From Lumnitzera littorea (taxonomy: Eukaryota; Streptophyta; Magnoliopsida; Myrtales; Combretaceae): DNA of 64,000 nt. The position numbers were made by a program, and so were the translations under genes. Numbering within the stretch: position 1 is the stretch's first letter; each line of letters begins with the position of its first letter. This document shows, one piece after another, positions 36,840-47,642 of the stretch. The notes beneath the pieces are model-generated. The model had not been told where the DNA came from, made no database searches, and saw only the letters and a list, made by a program, of their open reading frames with translations. The DNA lies in contig JAMXBB010000010.1 in the NCBI GenBank assembly GCA_024138015.1, positions 80,434,038 through 80,498,037 on the forward strand. The letters are read 5' to 3'.

Positions 36840-37225
36840 CCAATACTTATTTTGCTAGATCCCAGTAAATCTTATTGTGTATATAGCGATGCTTCCAAGA
36901 ATGGACTGAGATGTGTATTGATGCGGGTTAGAAAAGTAGTAGCATATACATTTAGGTAATTGAGGCCTCATGAGAAAAATTATCCGAGTCATGATTTAGA
37001 GTTAGTAACTATGGTGTTTGCTTTGAAGATTTGGAGATATTATCTATATAGGCAACATTATGAGATATACATAGATTATAAAAGCTTAAAGTATTTCTTT
37101 ACTTAGAAGGAATTGTACTCGAGATAAAGGCATTGGTTGTAATTAATTAAGGATTATAATTTAACCATAAACTATCATCCTAGCAAAGCTAATGTTGTAG
37201 CAGATGTGTTAAATCATAAAAACTA
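36840..37225 (+). pseudogene. gypsy RNase H, broken
   Basis: RNase H domain following RT: CVYSDASKNGLRCVLMR near 36878-36930 (catalytic Asp in SDAS), PHEKNYPSHDLELVTMVFAL near 36966-37026, YEIYIDYKSLKYFFT near 37060-37105 and DYNLTINYHPSKANVVADVL near 37150-37210. Stops occur at expected Gln/Trp positions. The order RT, RNase H, integrase supports Ty3-gypsy. Confidence 0.8.
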
Positions 37226-37449
37226 TGAACAAGTGACTTTGTTACTCACTACTCAACATGAACTAATTAAAGAATTTAAAAAGTTGGAGATTGAATTCAG
37301 ATGGCATGATACTGATGCGTAATTAATGAATTTAGTAGTATAACCAACTCTAATAGAAAGAATTAAGCTTCAATGAGATGGGGATCATAAATTATAGGAA
37401 ATCAAGGAAAAGTTAAGTATAAGTAATATATCTGACTTCAAAATTGATA

Positions 37450-38420
37450 CTAAAGGTGTGTTAAGATATAAGAATAGAGTTTGTGTGCCTAGTGACCCAA
37501 AGCTAAAAGATGAAATAATGGCTGAAGTACATGACATTGGTTGTACAATGCATCCTAGTGGAAATAAGATGTACCACAATTTGAAATTATTATTTAGGTG
37601 GAAATGCATGAAAAAGGACATAGTACAATATGTTAATGGGTGAAACACATGCCGAGAGATGAAGGCAAAATGTTAGAGACCTAGTGGTTTACTACAATCA
37701 TTAAGAAATACCTCAATGGAAGTGGGATCACATTACAATAGATTTTGTAATAGGAATCCTAAGGATGAGGTCAGGTTATTATTCAATATGGATTATGGTA
37801 GACAAGTTAACGAAGTGTACTTGTTTCTTACCTTATCAGACTAGTGATTCAATGGAAAAGTTGTTACGACTATATATAAGAGAGATTGTTAGATTACAGT
37901 ATACCGATAAGTATTATGTCAAATAGGGATAGTCAATTTGTATCAAAATTCTAGCAAAGTTTACATCGATCTATGGGAACTAATGGGAAAGTTTACATCG
38001 ATCTATGGGAACTAAGTTATAATTCAGTACTGCCTATCATCTTTGAATAGATGGATAGTCGGAAAGAATTATTCAAATACTTGAGGATGTATTGAGAGGT
38101 TGTATTTTGGACTTCAATGATAACTAGGATCAAAATTTACCATTGGTAAAGTTAGCTTATAACAATAGTTATTAAGCAACAATTCAAATAGCACTATATG
38201 AAGCTTTGTATGGAAGGAAATATCGATCACCACTATATTAGGAGAATAATGAATACACAATGATAAGACTTGATATGATCGGACAAATGAGTGATAAAGT
38301 GAAGATAATATGACAAAAGATGAAATTAGTATAAGATCGATATAAAAGTTTGGCAGATTTGAAAAAAGACATCTATAAAATTTGCAATAGGGGATCATGT
38401 ATATGTTAAGATAAGTCCAT
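37450..38420 (+). pseudogene. gypsy integrase, broken
   Basis: The zinc-finger part is in the ORF 37458-37643 (AEVHDIGCTMHPSGNKMYHN, then WKCMKKDIVQYVNG, then TCREMKAKC). The catalytic core starts at QWKWDHITIDFVIG (37718-37760), continues with SIWIMVDKLTK and FLPYQTSDSMEKL, then SERIIQILEDVLRGCILDF and PLVKLAYNNSY (about 38060-38175), and ends in EALYGRKYRSP near 38200. A 32-bp tandem duplication at 37956-38019 shifts the frame between the second and third acidic-residue regions. Confidence 0.8.
37956..38019 (+). repeat. 32-bp tandem duplication in integrase
   Basis: AAAGTTTACATCGATCTATG with its following 12 bases occurs at 37956-37987 and again at 37988-38019, differing only at the last bases. 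32 is not a multiple of three, so it breaks the integrase frame. Confidence 0.9.
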
Positions 38421-38439
38421 TTAAAGGATTTAAGTGTTT

Positions 38440-38785
38440 CGATATTATAAGAAAGCTAAGTTCCCAATACATTGGACCTTTTGAAATTTTTGAAAGAATT
38501 AGAAATATTGTGTACCGAATTACTCTACCACCAAGTTCAACTAGATACCACGATGTGTTCCATGTGCCTACGTTACGGAAGTTTGTGAAGAACCTAGACA
38601 CAATTGTATAGTTAAAACCAATAGTTAAGACCAATTAAGATCTTTGAGAACTATATTCAAAAGTTAAGAAATCGAGAAGTTGAATTTTTTCAAGTTTAGT
38701 AAGGTAGCAGTTCAAGAGTAAAATTGACTTGAGAGTCAAAGATGGCAATGCAAGATCGTCACCCAGAACTCTTCAAAGAAAAAAG
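38440..38785 (+). pseudogene. gypsy integrase tail and chromodomain, broken
   Basis: LSSQYIGPFEIFERI, then VYRITLPPSS and HDVFHVPTLRKFV (38455-38590) form the GPF/Y module. About 38655-38785 reads KLRNREVEFFQV, stops, then KLT-stop-ESKMAMQDRHPELF. This matches the plant chromovirus chromodomain pattern (V-x-V-x-W ... T-W-E-x-E-x-x-M-x-x-x-Y-P-x-L-F) with stops where the Trp codons should be. Its loss would remove heterochromatin targeting. Confidence 0.75.
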
Positions 38786-38858
38786 TAAGTAATAGATTTT
38801 CATTAGAAAGTAAGTAGTTATTATGTCTAGAATAAAAGTTTTGAGGACAAAACTCTCT

Positions 38859-38873
38859 TAAAATGGGTGAAAA
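38859..38873 (+). other. gypsy polypurine tract
   Basis: AAAATGGGTGAAAAT lies directly before the 3' LTR and follows TTTTGAGGACAAAACTCTCT, the usual sequence at the pol end of this lineage. It is the second-strand priming site, slightly decayed. Confidence 0.65.
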
Positions 38874-39638
38874 TATGAGCTCTTAAAATTGCATTTAGGG
38901 CCTTTGAGAAAAACTTATTCGATTAAGCCCAAACTTTACGATTATGATAAAAAAGCTAGATGAAATGATTTAGTAAAGTTAAATTGCAAAAATAATAACC
39001 TAAAATCCCAATTTTAGCCTTAGAAGTGTGATTATATAATATAGCATAAAACTCGTGGAGACCCTTAAAACCAAGTTTAAAATGTAACGCGGACTTAACG
39101 ATAAGTTAATTAGGCTATAAAAGGAAATAATATAGCATAATATACTATATGAATATATGCATATTTTTATGAATATATCCGGTATATATAATAATTATAT
39201 CCGAAATTATATAATTATATATAATATGTGCTAAAAAATAAAAATAAATAGAAAACATATTTTAAAAATAAAAGATATGCTAGAAACATCATTATATGAT
39301 TGCGTTTACACGTTATATGTATCAAATGTATCGGATATATACACAGATATTAACAAAACTATTAAATATTAATATATTATACTCAAAATATACTAAAATA
39401 TCAATTAAATTCATCAAAATCACTTGGAAATTTCTAGATTTCACCATGGCAATTCAAGAACAAGTAGAATGATGAATAATAAAGCAAATTATCCCAATTG
39501 AGCCACCTCATGCTTAGGAACTATAGAGAAAAGGTGAAAGAAAAATAAGAAAAAAAAAAGAAAGAAAATATAAACCAGCTTAATTCTTTATAAATAGGAC
39601 TCCCAACATTAGATACACATTTAGGAATCCAAATTACA
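38874..39638 (+). repeat. gypsy 3' LTR, truncated to ~765 bp
   Basis: It starts TATGAGCTCTTAAAATTG (TG mutated to TA) and follows the 5' LTR through ACACATTTAGGAATCCAAATTACA at about 39638. After that, similarity with the ~3.3 kb LTR ends abruptly. It retains the ~240-bp segment that the 5' LTR has lost. Confidence 0.75.
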
Positions 39639-40364
39639 TTTTTAAAATTCAATATGATTTTAAGATCATAATTATCACAAAACTTTATGAAGTTTAAAAT
39701 TCATTATAATCTAATAATTTTATAATCACATTATAGGTATGAGAATTTATAATTAATGAAAAGATTACAAAATTTTAAGGAAACTATAAAAATCAAGAGC
39801 ATATATACAAAATGCGAAGAACATTCAAAATAAAAATAAATAAATTATTGAAAGAAAGTACAATAATAATATATGAAAAGTTGCAAAATTTAGAAGATAA
39901 TTACAACCTATGTAGGTTGTTACGAAAATTGAAGAGTTGTAAAAAATAAAAGAAGCACAAAAATGAAGTACTTGTATAGGAAAAGATTAAAAATTTTCTT
40001 AACCGTTTTCTTTTTTCCCCTATGTAACAATCCACTATATCTAACAAAATATTATATTATATAAATGTGTTTTAATAAGTCTAAAAATTAGTGTCATAAG
40101 GCCAGAAGGTATTTAAATTGTAAGTTATGGTGGTTTTGTTATTTTACCTAGTTTACACAGTCCTAAAGTATAGAGTAGATTTTATTTTTGAATAAAAGTA
40201 TGTATTACAAACTTTAGAGTAATATGAAATTTATGAATAAAGGCACTAAATTTACTAATAAGGTTGAAATTGCAGGCATAAAAGTAATTTTCTTTCTATT
40301 TTATAATAATTTTATCAATAAAGAAAAAGAAAAATAATTTGTTTTGACAAATTAATGACTACTT
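39639..40364. other. AT-rich DNA after the truncated gypsy element
   Basis: No gene or recognisable element. Repeated AAAATTNAATAT and AATTTTATAATCAC-type words occur near 39640-39740. Confidence 0.5.
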
Positions 40365-41185
40365 GTTCGCTTGAAGGAAATAATTATTCCATTTCCCCTT
40401 TATTTCTTATTACGCCATTTAGTTTGTATTTTGTCATTGAATAACAATTTAATAAGAATTCCTATTACTTGAAATCAAATAATATGGATTCCTTTCTTAA
40501 AGCAAAGAATTGGGATGCAGCATAAAAAGGATATTCCGTGCCTTTGTCACCCACCACCATTATCCTCTCTCTCTCTTATCACCGATCATCATCATTCACT
40601 ACCATCATCACTACCACATGTAAACACCACTAACCAGCCACTATCACTTACCACCATCACCTTCTATCTCTCTTCCCTTCCCCCGAGCTTTTTCTTAATC
40701 TCTCTCTTGTTACTCTATTCTCTCTCCATAATCGTTATGATTGTCTGTATTTCGTAACCATTGCGCCACCATTAGCCACTTAACCACTTAAGTAGTGAAA
40801 CCACATTACCCCCTTTGAAGCAAACCCAAGCTTTTCCATTTTTTCTTAAAACTTTGCAACTTAGTCAAATTTTTTCACCAACCAAACAAAACCCATCATC
40901 CTTCTTCCATACTTTCCTCTTAAACCCATTTAAAAAAAAATCCAAACTTTCTCCAACCCCATAACTCTTTTTCACAAATCTAGCTTCCTTTTCCCTTTTA
41001 CTACCTTTCATGATTCCTACATCTCCTTCGAACATACGTCAACATCCTATGATACAAGAAGATCTTAGTTTTTCAACTGTTAAACCAATCAATCCTACTC
41101 TGCACATCATTCTTGTGGTAGAAAGTTGAAATAATCAAAATTTTGGGAGATATCAAATTGTAGGTCTTTGTGTTAATATATATAT

Positions 41186-41219
<34 letters not shown>

Positions 41220-41379
41220 GAAGATGAGGGTAATAAAGTAATTTTAATTGCATTACATATATACTTCTTATGTATACTTTTTTATTAAGTGAACAATGTA
41301 ATATTCACTATGGGTTTATTTAATTCCATGGATGGAATTGGAATTCCATTATGGGTCTATTTTCTTTGGTGAAGTGAAT
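40365..41379. mobile_element. TIR element (MITE family A, copy 2), inverted relative to copy 1
   Basis: The left part (CGCTTGAAGGAAATAATTAT... TTTATTTCTTATTACGCCAT, then TTCCTATTACTTGAAATCAA) matches the reverse complement of the right part of the element at 34980-35650. The right part, reverse complemented, matches its left part. Left edge GTTCGCTTGAAGG and right edge (reverse complement) CATTCACTTCACC form degenerate inverted ends. The centre (40545-40790) is rich in CAC/CAT/ACC triplets, mirroring the triplet interior of copy 1. A GA repeat (41188-41216) lies inside. The 80-codon frame at 40515 is a by-product. Confidence 0.6.
41188..41216. repeat. GA dinucleotide microsatellite
   Basis: An uninterrupted run of about 14 GA units within the second MITE copy. 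Confidence 0.9.
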
Positions 41380-42070
41380 GGGTTCATAATTTTTAGATTA
41401 TAGGTAGTTGTATTCATTTATCCATCTATAGGAATGTATATTATTTAAAATAAAAAATATTAATATGATAATCTAAAGTATAAGTAATTTTTATATTATT
41501 AGGGATAATTTATTATTCCAAACGTTAACACACTGGCATATTGTACACAACGTCCGTTTCAAGACATGGCAATTGTTGTTGTCTAAATTTAACCGGTAGA
41601 GATTACTCATTTTGTACCTTGAAAGAATGTTTGAATTTACAAGAGAAAACATGATTCATGGGTTTCAAGGGGCTATCTAATGTGACTAATTTGATGCTTA
41701 AGTCAGTGTCTATAAGATTAAAAAGAGAGAAAGTAAAAAGGGCTTAATTGCATGTACGCCTAAAGTGTCTTACCTTTAAGGTTTGATCCCATTTATTAGT
41801 TTCAAGGAGGGAATCCACAACTTACCTAATTAGACAAGTATATCTTTTAAATAGATAAGATTTAAGATTTATAGAGGTGATGTGACGTCTTGATTTTTCC
41901 CGCAAAGTTAAGATTCTATAGCATTCCATAATATTCAACCTTCAAGCTCCTTGGATAGCATATAGACGCCACGGGTTAAGACCATTGGGTAAAGATTGAG
42001 GTGCCAACACTATCTCGAACAAGTTAAGCAAGGTTTTTAACTCGATTACACAGTTTAACTATCTTTCAGG
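41380..42070. other. intergenic DNA, no gene seen
   Basis: AT-rich, without an open frame or recognisable repeat structure. Confidence 0.5.
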
Positions 42071-42746
42071 TAAGGGTAGGTGCAAATTAATTTGGTTTAG
42101 ATTTTACATCAAACCAAACTATAAAAATGTGGTTAGATTTTTTTATAGTTTTTGAACCAAACTGTATGGTTTAGATTAAGAATTTTTCCAAACCATCAAA
42201 TTTTGGTTTAGTTTGGTTTAATTTATTAACTAAACAATATCTTCTAGGTTTTAGAAAATGTATTTGCAAAATATATAATCTCATGAAAAAATATTAAATT
42301 GATTTAAAAATAATGAGCATTATTAGAATAGAGGCCGATGAATTTAATATTTATGTGATTAAAAATTTTCAAATATTTATTAATAATTAATTTCATTTAT
42401 AAAAATAGCATATAGTGTAAACTTTAAGTTAAACTACTTATACAATTTATATATTATGATAATTAAAAGTTTGATACATATATGTTTTATAATTTCAATA
42501 AACGTAAATAAAAAATTCTTTTAAATGCTATATTATAACAAAAAACATTATTTAATTGAAGTAAAATATTATTATATTTTTTATAAAAAAATTAGATTCG
42601 GTTTATTCTTCTAAATCAATAATAAATTTTCTATGTGATTTGGATTATGAATTTTCCAAACTAAATTATAAGAAAAATCATATTTTCAGTTAATTTAGCT
42701 TGATTTATGGATTGATTGGGTTTAATCGGTTTTTTTCTCACTCCTA
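42071..42746. mobile_element. hAT-like MITE, ~0.68 kb
   Basis: Left end TAAGGGTAGGTGCAAATTAA and right end, reverse complemented, TAGGAGTGAGAAAAAAACCG resemble the TAGGGGTGRGCAAA termini of plant hAT MITEs. The subterminal regions contain repeated TTTGGTTTAG / CCAAACTAAA words in opposite orientation on the two halves, as in that class. The expected 8-bp target duplication is not recognisable. Confidence 0.5.
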
Positions 42747-44410
42747 TCTGGACTAACATAGATTGGTAATGGATTGAAGCAAGTTGGCCCACGGTCCTCT
42801 CAAGTCAGAAAGCGTCTTAAAAGGCCACAGTACAAATTTACCCACTAACAACAGTAACTCCCTGGCTGTAATAACTTTACCGGTGGATATTCGGAACATA
42901 TTCCATGGAACTTTTGTTTAGAAGGACCACATATATGGAATTCTTAGATCCTCCTTTTGTCTTCCCGTCTTAGCAAAAGCAACGGTTGGAGAGTCCACAC
43001 GGTAATCCATTCAAAGATTCATAAAATGGTTTTGTCCCAAAAAAGATAATAAATAAATAAAAAGTTTGAAAAATCATAACATAAATATATTAGCAGCTGG
43101 CTGGCTACGTATGTAATTATTTGGTAATCATACTAATATTGTATTGATGATTTCTGAAGCACAGCGTCCGGCTTTTAAATGTCCCCAATAAACCGTGTCT
43201 TCCATGCCTCGAATTGAACATACCCCTAAATAATTTCATTGTCTTGTAATCCTTATGACTTCCGTTGAACTATCTCTACTATGAGATATGCGAATGAGCG
43301 AGGAAATCAACACTCAAAACCATGTAGAGAAAAAAAGAAAGGAAATTAAAAAAAAAAAAAAAAAATTCAATCCTGCAAAGCTTTGATTTTCATAATTATT
43401 ATAGTTTAATGAGATGAGTATTAATCTTCTGATAAAATAAACCAAATTTTTATCTCTTCGCTTTTAATTTTGTAATGTGACAAAAGATGAAATAAATAAA
43501 AATTTTACTTTATGTTGAGAATATTGTTAACTAACCATTGTGATTGCACTAACTCTTCTAGGAGTACATCATGGGTCTCTACTAGTAGGTTTGCATTTAC
43601 CATTTATCACATTTTTTAATAAATTAAAAAGAGCAAGCATATAATCTCTATACACTATATATTAAAATATCCGGCTTCGTTTTGCATCACCACTAACATG
43701 CATCCTGTATTTATACTTCGAAGACAAGCGTGCATCCTTCCGATTATTTGTAATCCCAACACCCCCCCCCCCCCATTTCTTACGGTATCTTCTTGCTTCG
43801 CCGTCCTCTTCCTCGTTCAACCCGAGGTCAATAAGATTCCGTTTCGTAGTATTGAATTCGTCAATGAAAAAGATGTGTACAGCTCGATATCCAAATTTAA
43901 TTGAATTCCTTATTTCAATTCTGCGTCACCCGACAAATTCCTTGAGAAGGTTATTCTTTGTTACTTTATGTTGTTAGCCTTATAAGCACAGTATAGAATA
44001 GTACTTTAATTAAACTTCACTCATCAGAAAAGTGAATCTATGACTTCTTCTACATTATTTTAGTACATCATCGTTCATCTCATAGATCAGCATCGTCAGT
44101 GTTAAGTATTCGCGCCGGCTGCGACCACTTCAAACGTAGCACATACACCAAATTTACGAATAATTAGAGGCGAATTATGCGTGTTGCGTTCTTTTCTAGG
44201 CTTACGATTTTAAGTGTTACTTCTTTATATATATATATATATATATTTATATATACAAATAAAACTTGCCAATATAGATGATATCACCTTGAAAATAATG
44301 GGTAACTAACCTTACATTACATGGTACTCAATAACCAGTATAAATATAATTAATAACCCATCCTTCTCAACATTATATACAACTAGTATTATATAAGTGG
44401 AAACTAGTCA
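42747..44410. other. intergenic DNA, no gene seen
   Basis: No gene recognised. It contains an A-tract near 43349-43366, a C13 tract at 43762-43774 and a TA run at 44226-44246. The frame at 43698-43904 is built around the C-tract. Confidence 0.5.
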
Positions 44411-44733
44411 AGAGGTATGTAAACGGGCAGCTTGACTTGGCTCATATTGATTCGTAAGTTAAACAGATTGAACTTATTTGATCTACTTTTTAACGGATAA
44501 AAAAACTTTGGTCCTAACTCGTTTAAAAAACGGATTAAATGAGTCGACTTGTGAGTTAAAGATATAAATATATTAAATGGATCGATTAAAACTGATCAAC
44601 TTTGGTTCGCGAATTAAACAGGTTAAGCTTATTTTGGCCACTTTTAAACGGATCAAATTTTTTTTACTCAAACAGGTTTAAAAAGCAAATTAAATGGATA
44701 GATCCGTAAGCTAAAGCTCGCTTATATACCTCT
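44411..44733. mobile_element. hAT-like MITE, 323 bp
   Basis: Left end AGAGGTATGTAAACGGGCAG and right end, reverse complemented, AGAGGTATATAAGCGAGCTT form clear terminal inverted repeats. AGAGGTGT-xx-AACGGGC-type ends are common in plant hAT MITEs. The interior has two similar blocks of about 120 bases (AAGTTAAACAGATTGAACTT and AATTAAACAGGTTAAGCTTA). No target duplication is evident. Confidence 0.6.
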
Positions 44734-47102
44734 ACGAATTACCACTCGGCTGCACCTAATTGTAAACCCAATTTAAGCCACCATTAAGTAAGTGAACGTT
44801 ATTTTAACTATCCAATTATATTGGACTCAAGGAAGAGAGATCAAATCAATGCGTAGATATGTCAACAGTTCACGTGCAAATACTCATCTAGACCCTTTGG
44901 ATGTAGAAAAATAAAATGATTAGAGTAAGACGTATCAAATACGAATGGCGTTTAATCAGCTTTAAGCGAGAGGCAATCAAGAGCCTTCGGGGCATGACGA
45001 ACTTGGAAAAAGGAGTTCATTTTCCATCTGGATGGAAACGCATCTCTTTTATCATCTCTTGGTTGCATTGTAATTTCAATTGCCGATATGCAAAATTTGT
45101 CGTACGGCATGATACATCCCAGCGGTTTCAGCTTTAAGTCTTAATTTTAGCCTCGAGCCTTTATTTTGCTTTTTTTTTTTTTGTAGTTTATTTCTGTTAC
45201 ATTTGCCGTACGGATTTAACTTTAGGAGTAGGATTAACTTAGTCTTTACATATATCAGTCTCGGGAATGGCAGAATTATTAAAATTCTTGCGTTATCAAT
45301 TTCTATAGCTGATGGCGTTATTGTAAATTGTAAAGCATCATCCCCAAGAAGTCATTGCAAATAGTAATTTCTTATAGTGAATAGAATGCGAACAATCACC
45401 ATCTAAAGAAATATTTTTAGAATGCAAATGGAAATAGGGAAATGAAAATGATTTTTTTTTTTTTAATTTTCTGTTAACATTTTCTATCTATTAAAATCCG
45501 TCATTATTTATTGCCTTCTTCTCTCATCATTGCTAACCACTAAAAGCCAGTAATAACTACAACACTCTTGAGATTGTAACTTAACATTTTACCATATCAA
45601 AACCTTGACCATAACAAATGTCGGGATATATATATATATGCATAGAAATATTTTTCCAAAAAAAAAGAAAAACCACCGTAATTTTGGGACCATCCCACGT
45701 TATGATTAGGAAGAAAAGAAAATAAAAAGAAAAATATAAGTTTCCTTGGTTGGATAAAAGGGGGAAAAGGAAGTGGAAGAAAAGTTTATAATACAATATT
45801 TTTATTCTGCTAAAATACCATAAATGTCCCTATAATTCCAAAACGTTTTTGTCTAGAGATAAAAATAGGTAATCTCATTCCAATTCTCTCCCAATCTATT
45901 CCTTCTCCTTTTTCTTCCTTTTATATTCTAAATAAGAGAATTGTATAAATTTCCTCTCAAATTATTCTCCTCCCTTTTTCTTCCTTCAATAATCCAAACA
46001 TAACGTAAAGGAACGGAATTGAATGCAAAAGCAACCATGGATCTAGGTAGGATCCACGATGCCATTAAAACGAATCCCTCATGGGACCAAAGTGACAAGA
46101 TTCACAAATCTTTTTCCCATGTGCATCATGTCCCCCTCCCTCTCCCTGGAGTACATTCTTATCTCGGTATCATCAAACCTCACTACGAACAATAAGGAAC
46201 ACGAGCTTGTTTTCGTTTTTCCCTTATTTTAATTTGTACATCTCATATTAAAACAAACCTGAGCAAGCAATCAATGTTAACTGAGGTAGATTTTCGAGGT
46301 TGTACGTTAGAAAGAAATGTGGATGGACATTAGATGCAGTGCAAGCTGGCCTCTTCAAGCTCTGGGAGGGGTAGTTGTCGCTGCATGTAACAGACAACTC
46401 CCATGTCTTTGCATGTGATACTAGACAAGTCCCTGAGGTCCTTTAGTCCCACATCAATAACACCGTGATGTATGTTGCGGCATGGCATTGATCCCTTTAT
46501 GTGGTTATGTTAATGTTAGAAGGAGTAGTGTACATCACGATACGCATGCATCTCACAATGTTAAACTATACACATGATATACGATTTTAAATGTAATTTA
46601 GCTTAGGTTTGTGTGAGTAATATATGAAGATGTTTTCACATATTTGCTTCATGAAACAATGTGGTTATGAGAAAACTCCATTAACTCAGTTAATCCATTC
46701 ATGTTTTTTGATTTTTTTTTTCCTTTTAAATGTGTGGAGTCAAATAGACAATTTTAACTTAATCATTCTTTAACCCAGTTCTTTTATTTGTTTCATTATA
46801 AGTATTCTATTTGTAATATTCAGATAAAAAGTAGTGAATAAATCAAGCTAATAAATATAATTAAAATCATTAACCACTTCATCCAAAAAGCTATAATTTT
46901 ATATTAATAAAATATTTACTATCATAATTTTATAAACTAATATCATAATTATGTGGAACACTTAGCTATGGGATATCCTATTTTTATATACTTGATTTCT
47001 AACCAATGCTAAATGAAAAATCGAAATAATATTTTAGATATTAGGCATTGCAAATGAAAGTTATTTGTATCTTTAAAGAACTAAAACAGCTATAAACCAT
47101 CA
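44734..47102. other. intergenic DNA, no gene seen
   Basis: No gene recognised. The frame at 44916-45137 has no domain-like content. A T-tract lies near 45168-45182 and pyrimidine-rich MITE-like sequence near 45830-46030. GTCCCACATCA at 46446-46456 resembles the plant snRNA upstream element, but no snRNA follows. Confidence 0.5.
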
Positions 47103-47342
47103 ATGGCCATCGGAAAATTCACGGGTTTTGAATTTGGGATGGTCCTTGAAGAAGCAGCAGCAGCAGCATGAAGGATGGTCATTGAAGAAGTCAATTATGG
47201 GGTGTTTGAGAAAGACGACTGCGGCTTTGAAGAACCGAGGTCATTCTCATGGAAAGAAGATCTTTACTTGCCAGCATGCTACAACTTATTAGACCATCCC
47301 CAACGAAACGAGCTTGAAACCCCTTCCGGTGCTATTGTGTAA
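47103..47342 (+). pseudogene. small coding-like frame with one stop, unknown
   Basis: From ATG at 47103, 79 sense codons run to TAA at 47340-47342, interrupted by a single TGA (47169-47171) after five GCA (Ala) codons. The part after the TGA starts with its own ATG at 47175 and gives 55 residues (for example VNYGVFEKDDCGFEEPRSFS, then WKEDLYLPACYNLLDHPQRN). Composition is protein-like and GC content is above the flanks. I do not recognise it. It may be a small gene, a gene fragment or part of a captured transcript. Confidence 0.3.
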
Positions 47343-47642
47343 TGGGAATGGTTTCTTGAATCCTTAGTTAGGAATCCAGGAAGCTGTTTACTTTTCTCTT
47401 TTTGCTTTTAAATGTTGCTTTATTTTAACTTTGTGTGTTAAAATTACATTTCCTTTAATAATATAAAGAAATCTTAAACACCTTTATATAAGAAATTTAT
47501 TAATAAAATGAGAAAATTCTCAAGGAAGAAAATTATTTAAAATGTTAACGTAGTATGAGATAGAGAAGGGCTTGTTGACATGGCCGTTGGTGTACTCCTT
47601 GGTCAACCCTATCATTGAATGAATAAGACAGCTCTTAAGACT

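Larger units (their letters stand above)
28301..39638 (+). mobile_element. decayed Ty3-gypsy chromovirus (Tekay/Del-like)
   Basis: Order: long 5' LTR (28301-31584), PBS (31594), a coding-like leader (about 31750-32525), gag, protease, RT, RNase H, integrase, chromodomain, polypurine tract and a truncated 3' LTR (38874-39638). Integrase lying after RNase H marks Ty3-gypsy. A chromodomain after integrase plus very long LTRs points to the Tekay/Del branch. The coding region is riddled with stops, many of them TAG/TAA/TGA where the family has Gln or Trp, as expected from cytosine deamination. A TIR element (34980-35650) interrupts the protease. No target duplication can be checked because the 3' LTR is cut. 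Confidence 0.88.

Noticed and set aside
44916..45137. 73-codon plus-strand frame between MITEs
   Set aside because: Starts with ATG and has mixed composition, but no domain, splice context or codon pattern supports a gene.
46446..46456. GTCCCACATCA resembling the plant snRNA upstream sequence element RTCCCACATCG
   Set aside because: No TATA box at the expected spacing and no recognisable U-snRNA sequence follow it. The word is also common in plant repeats.
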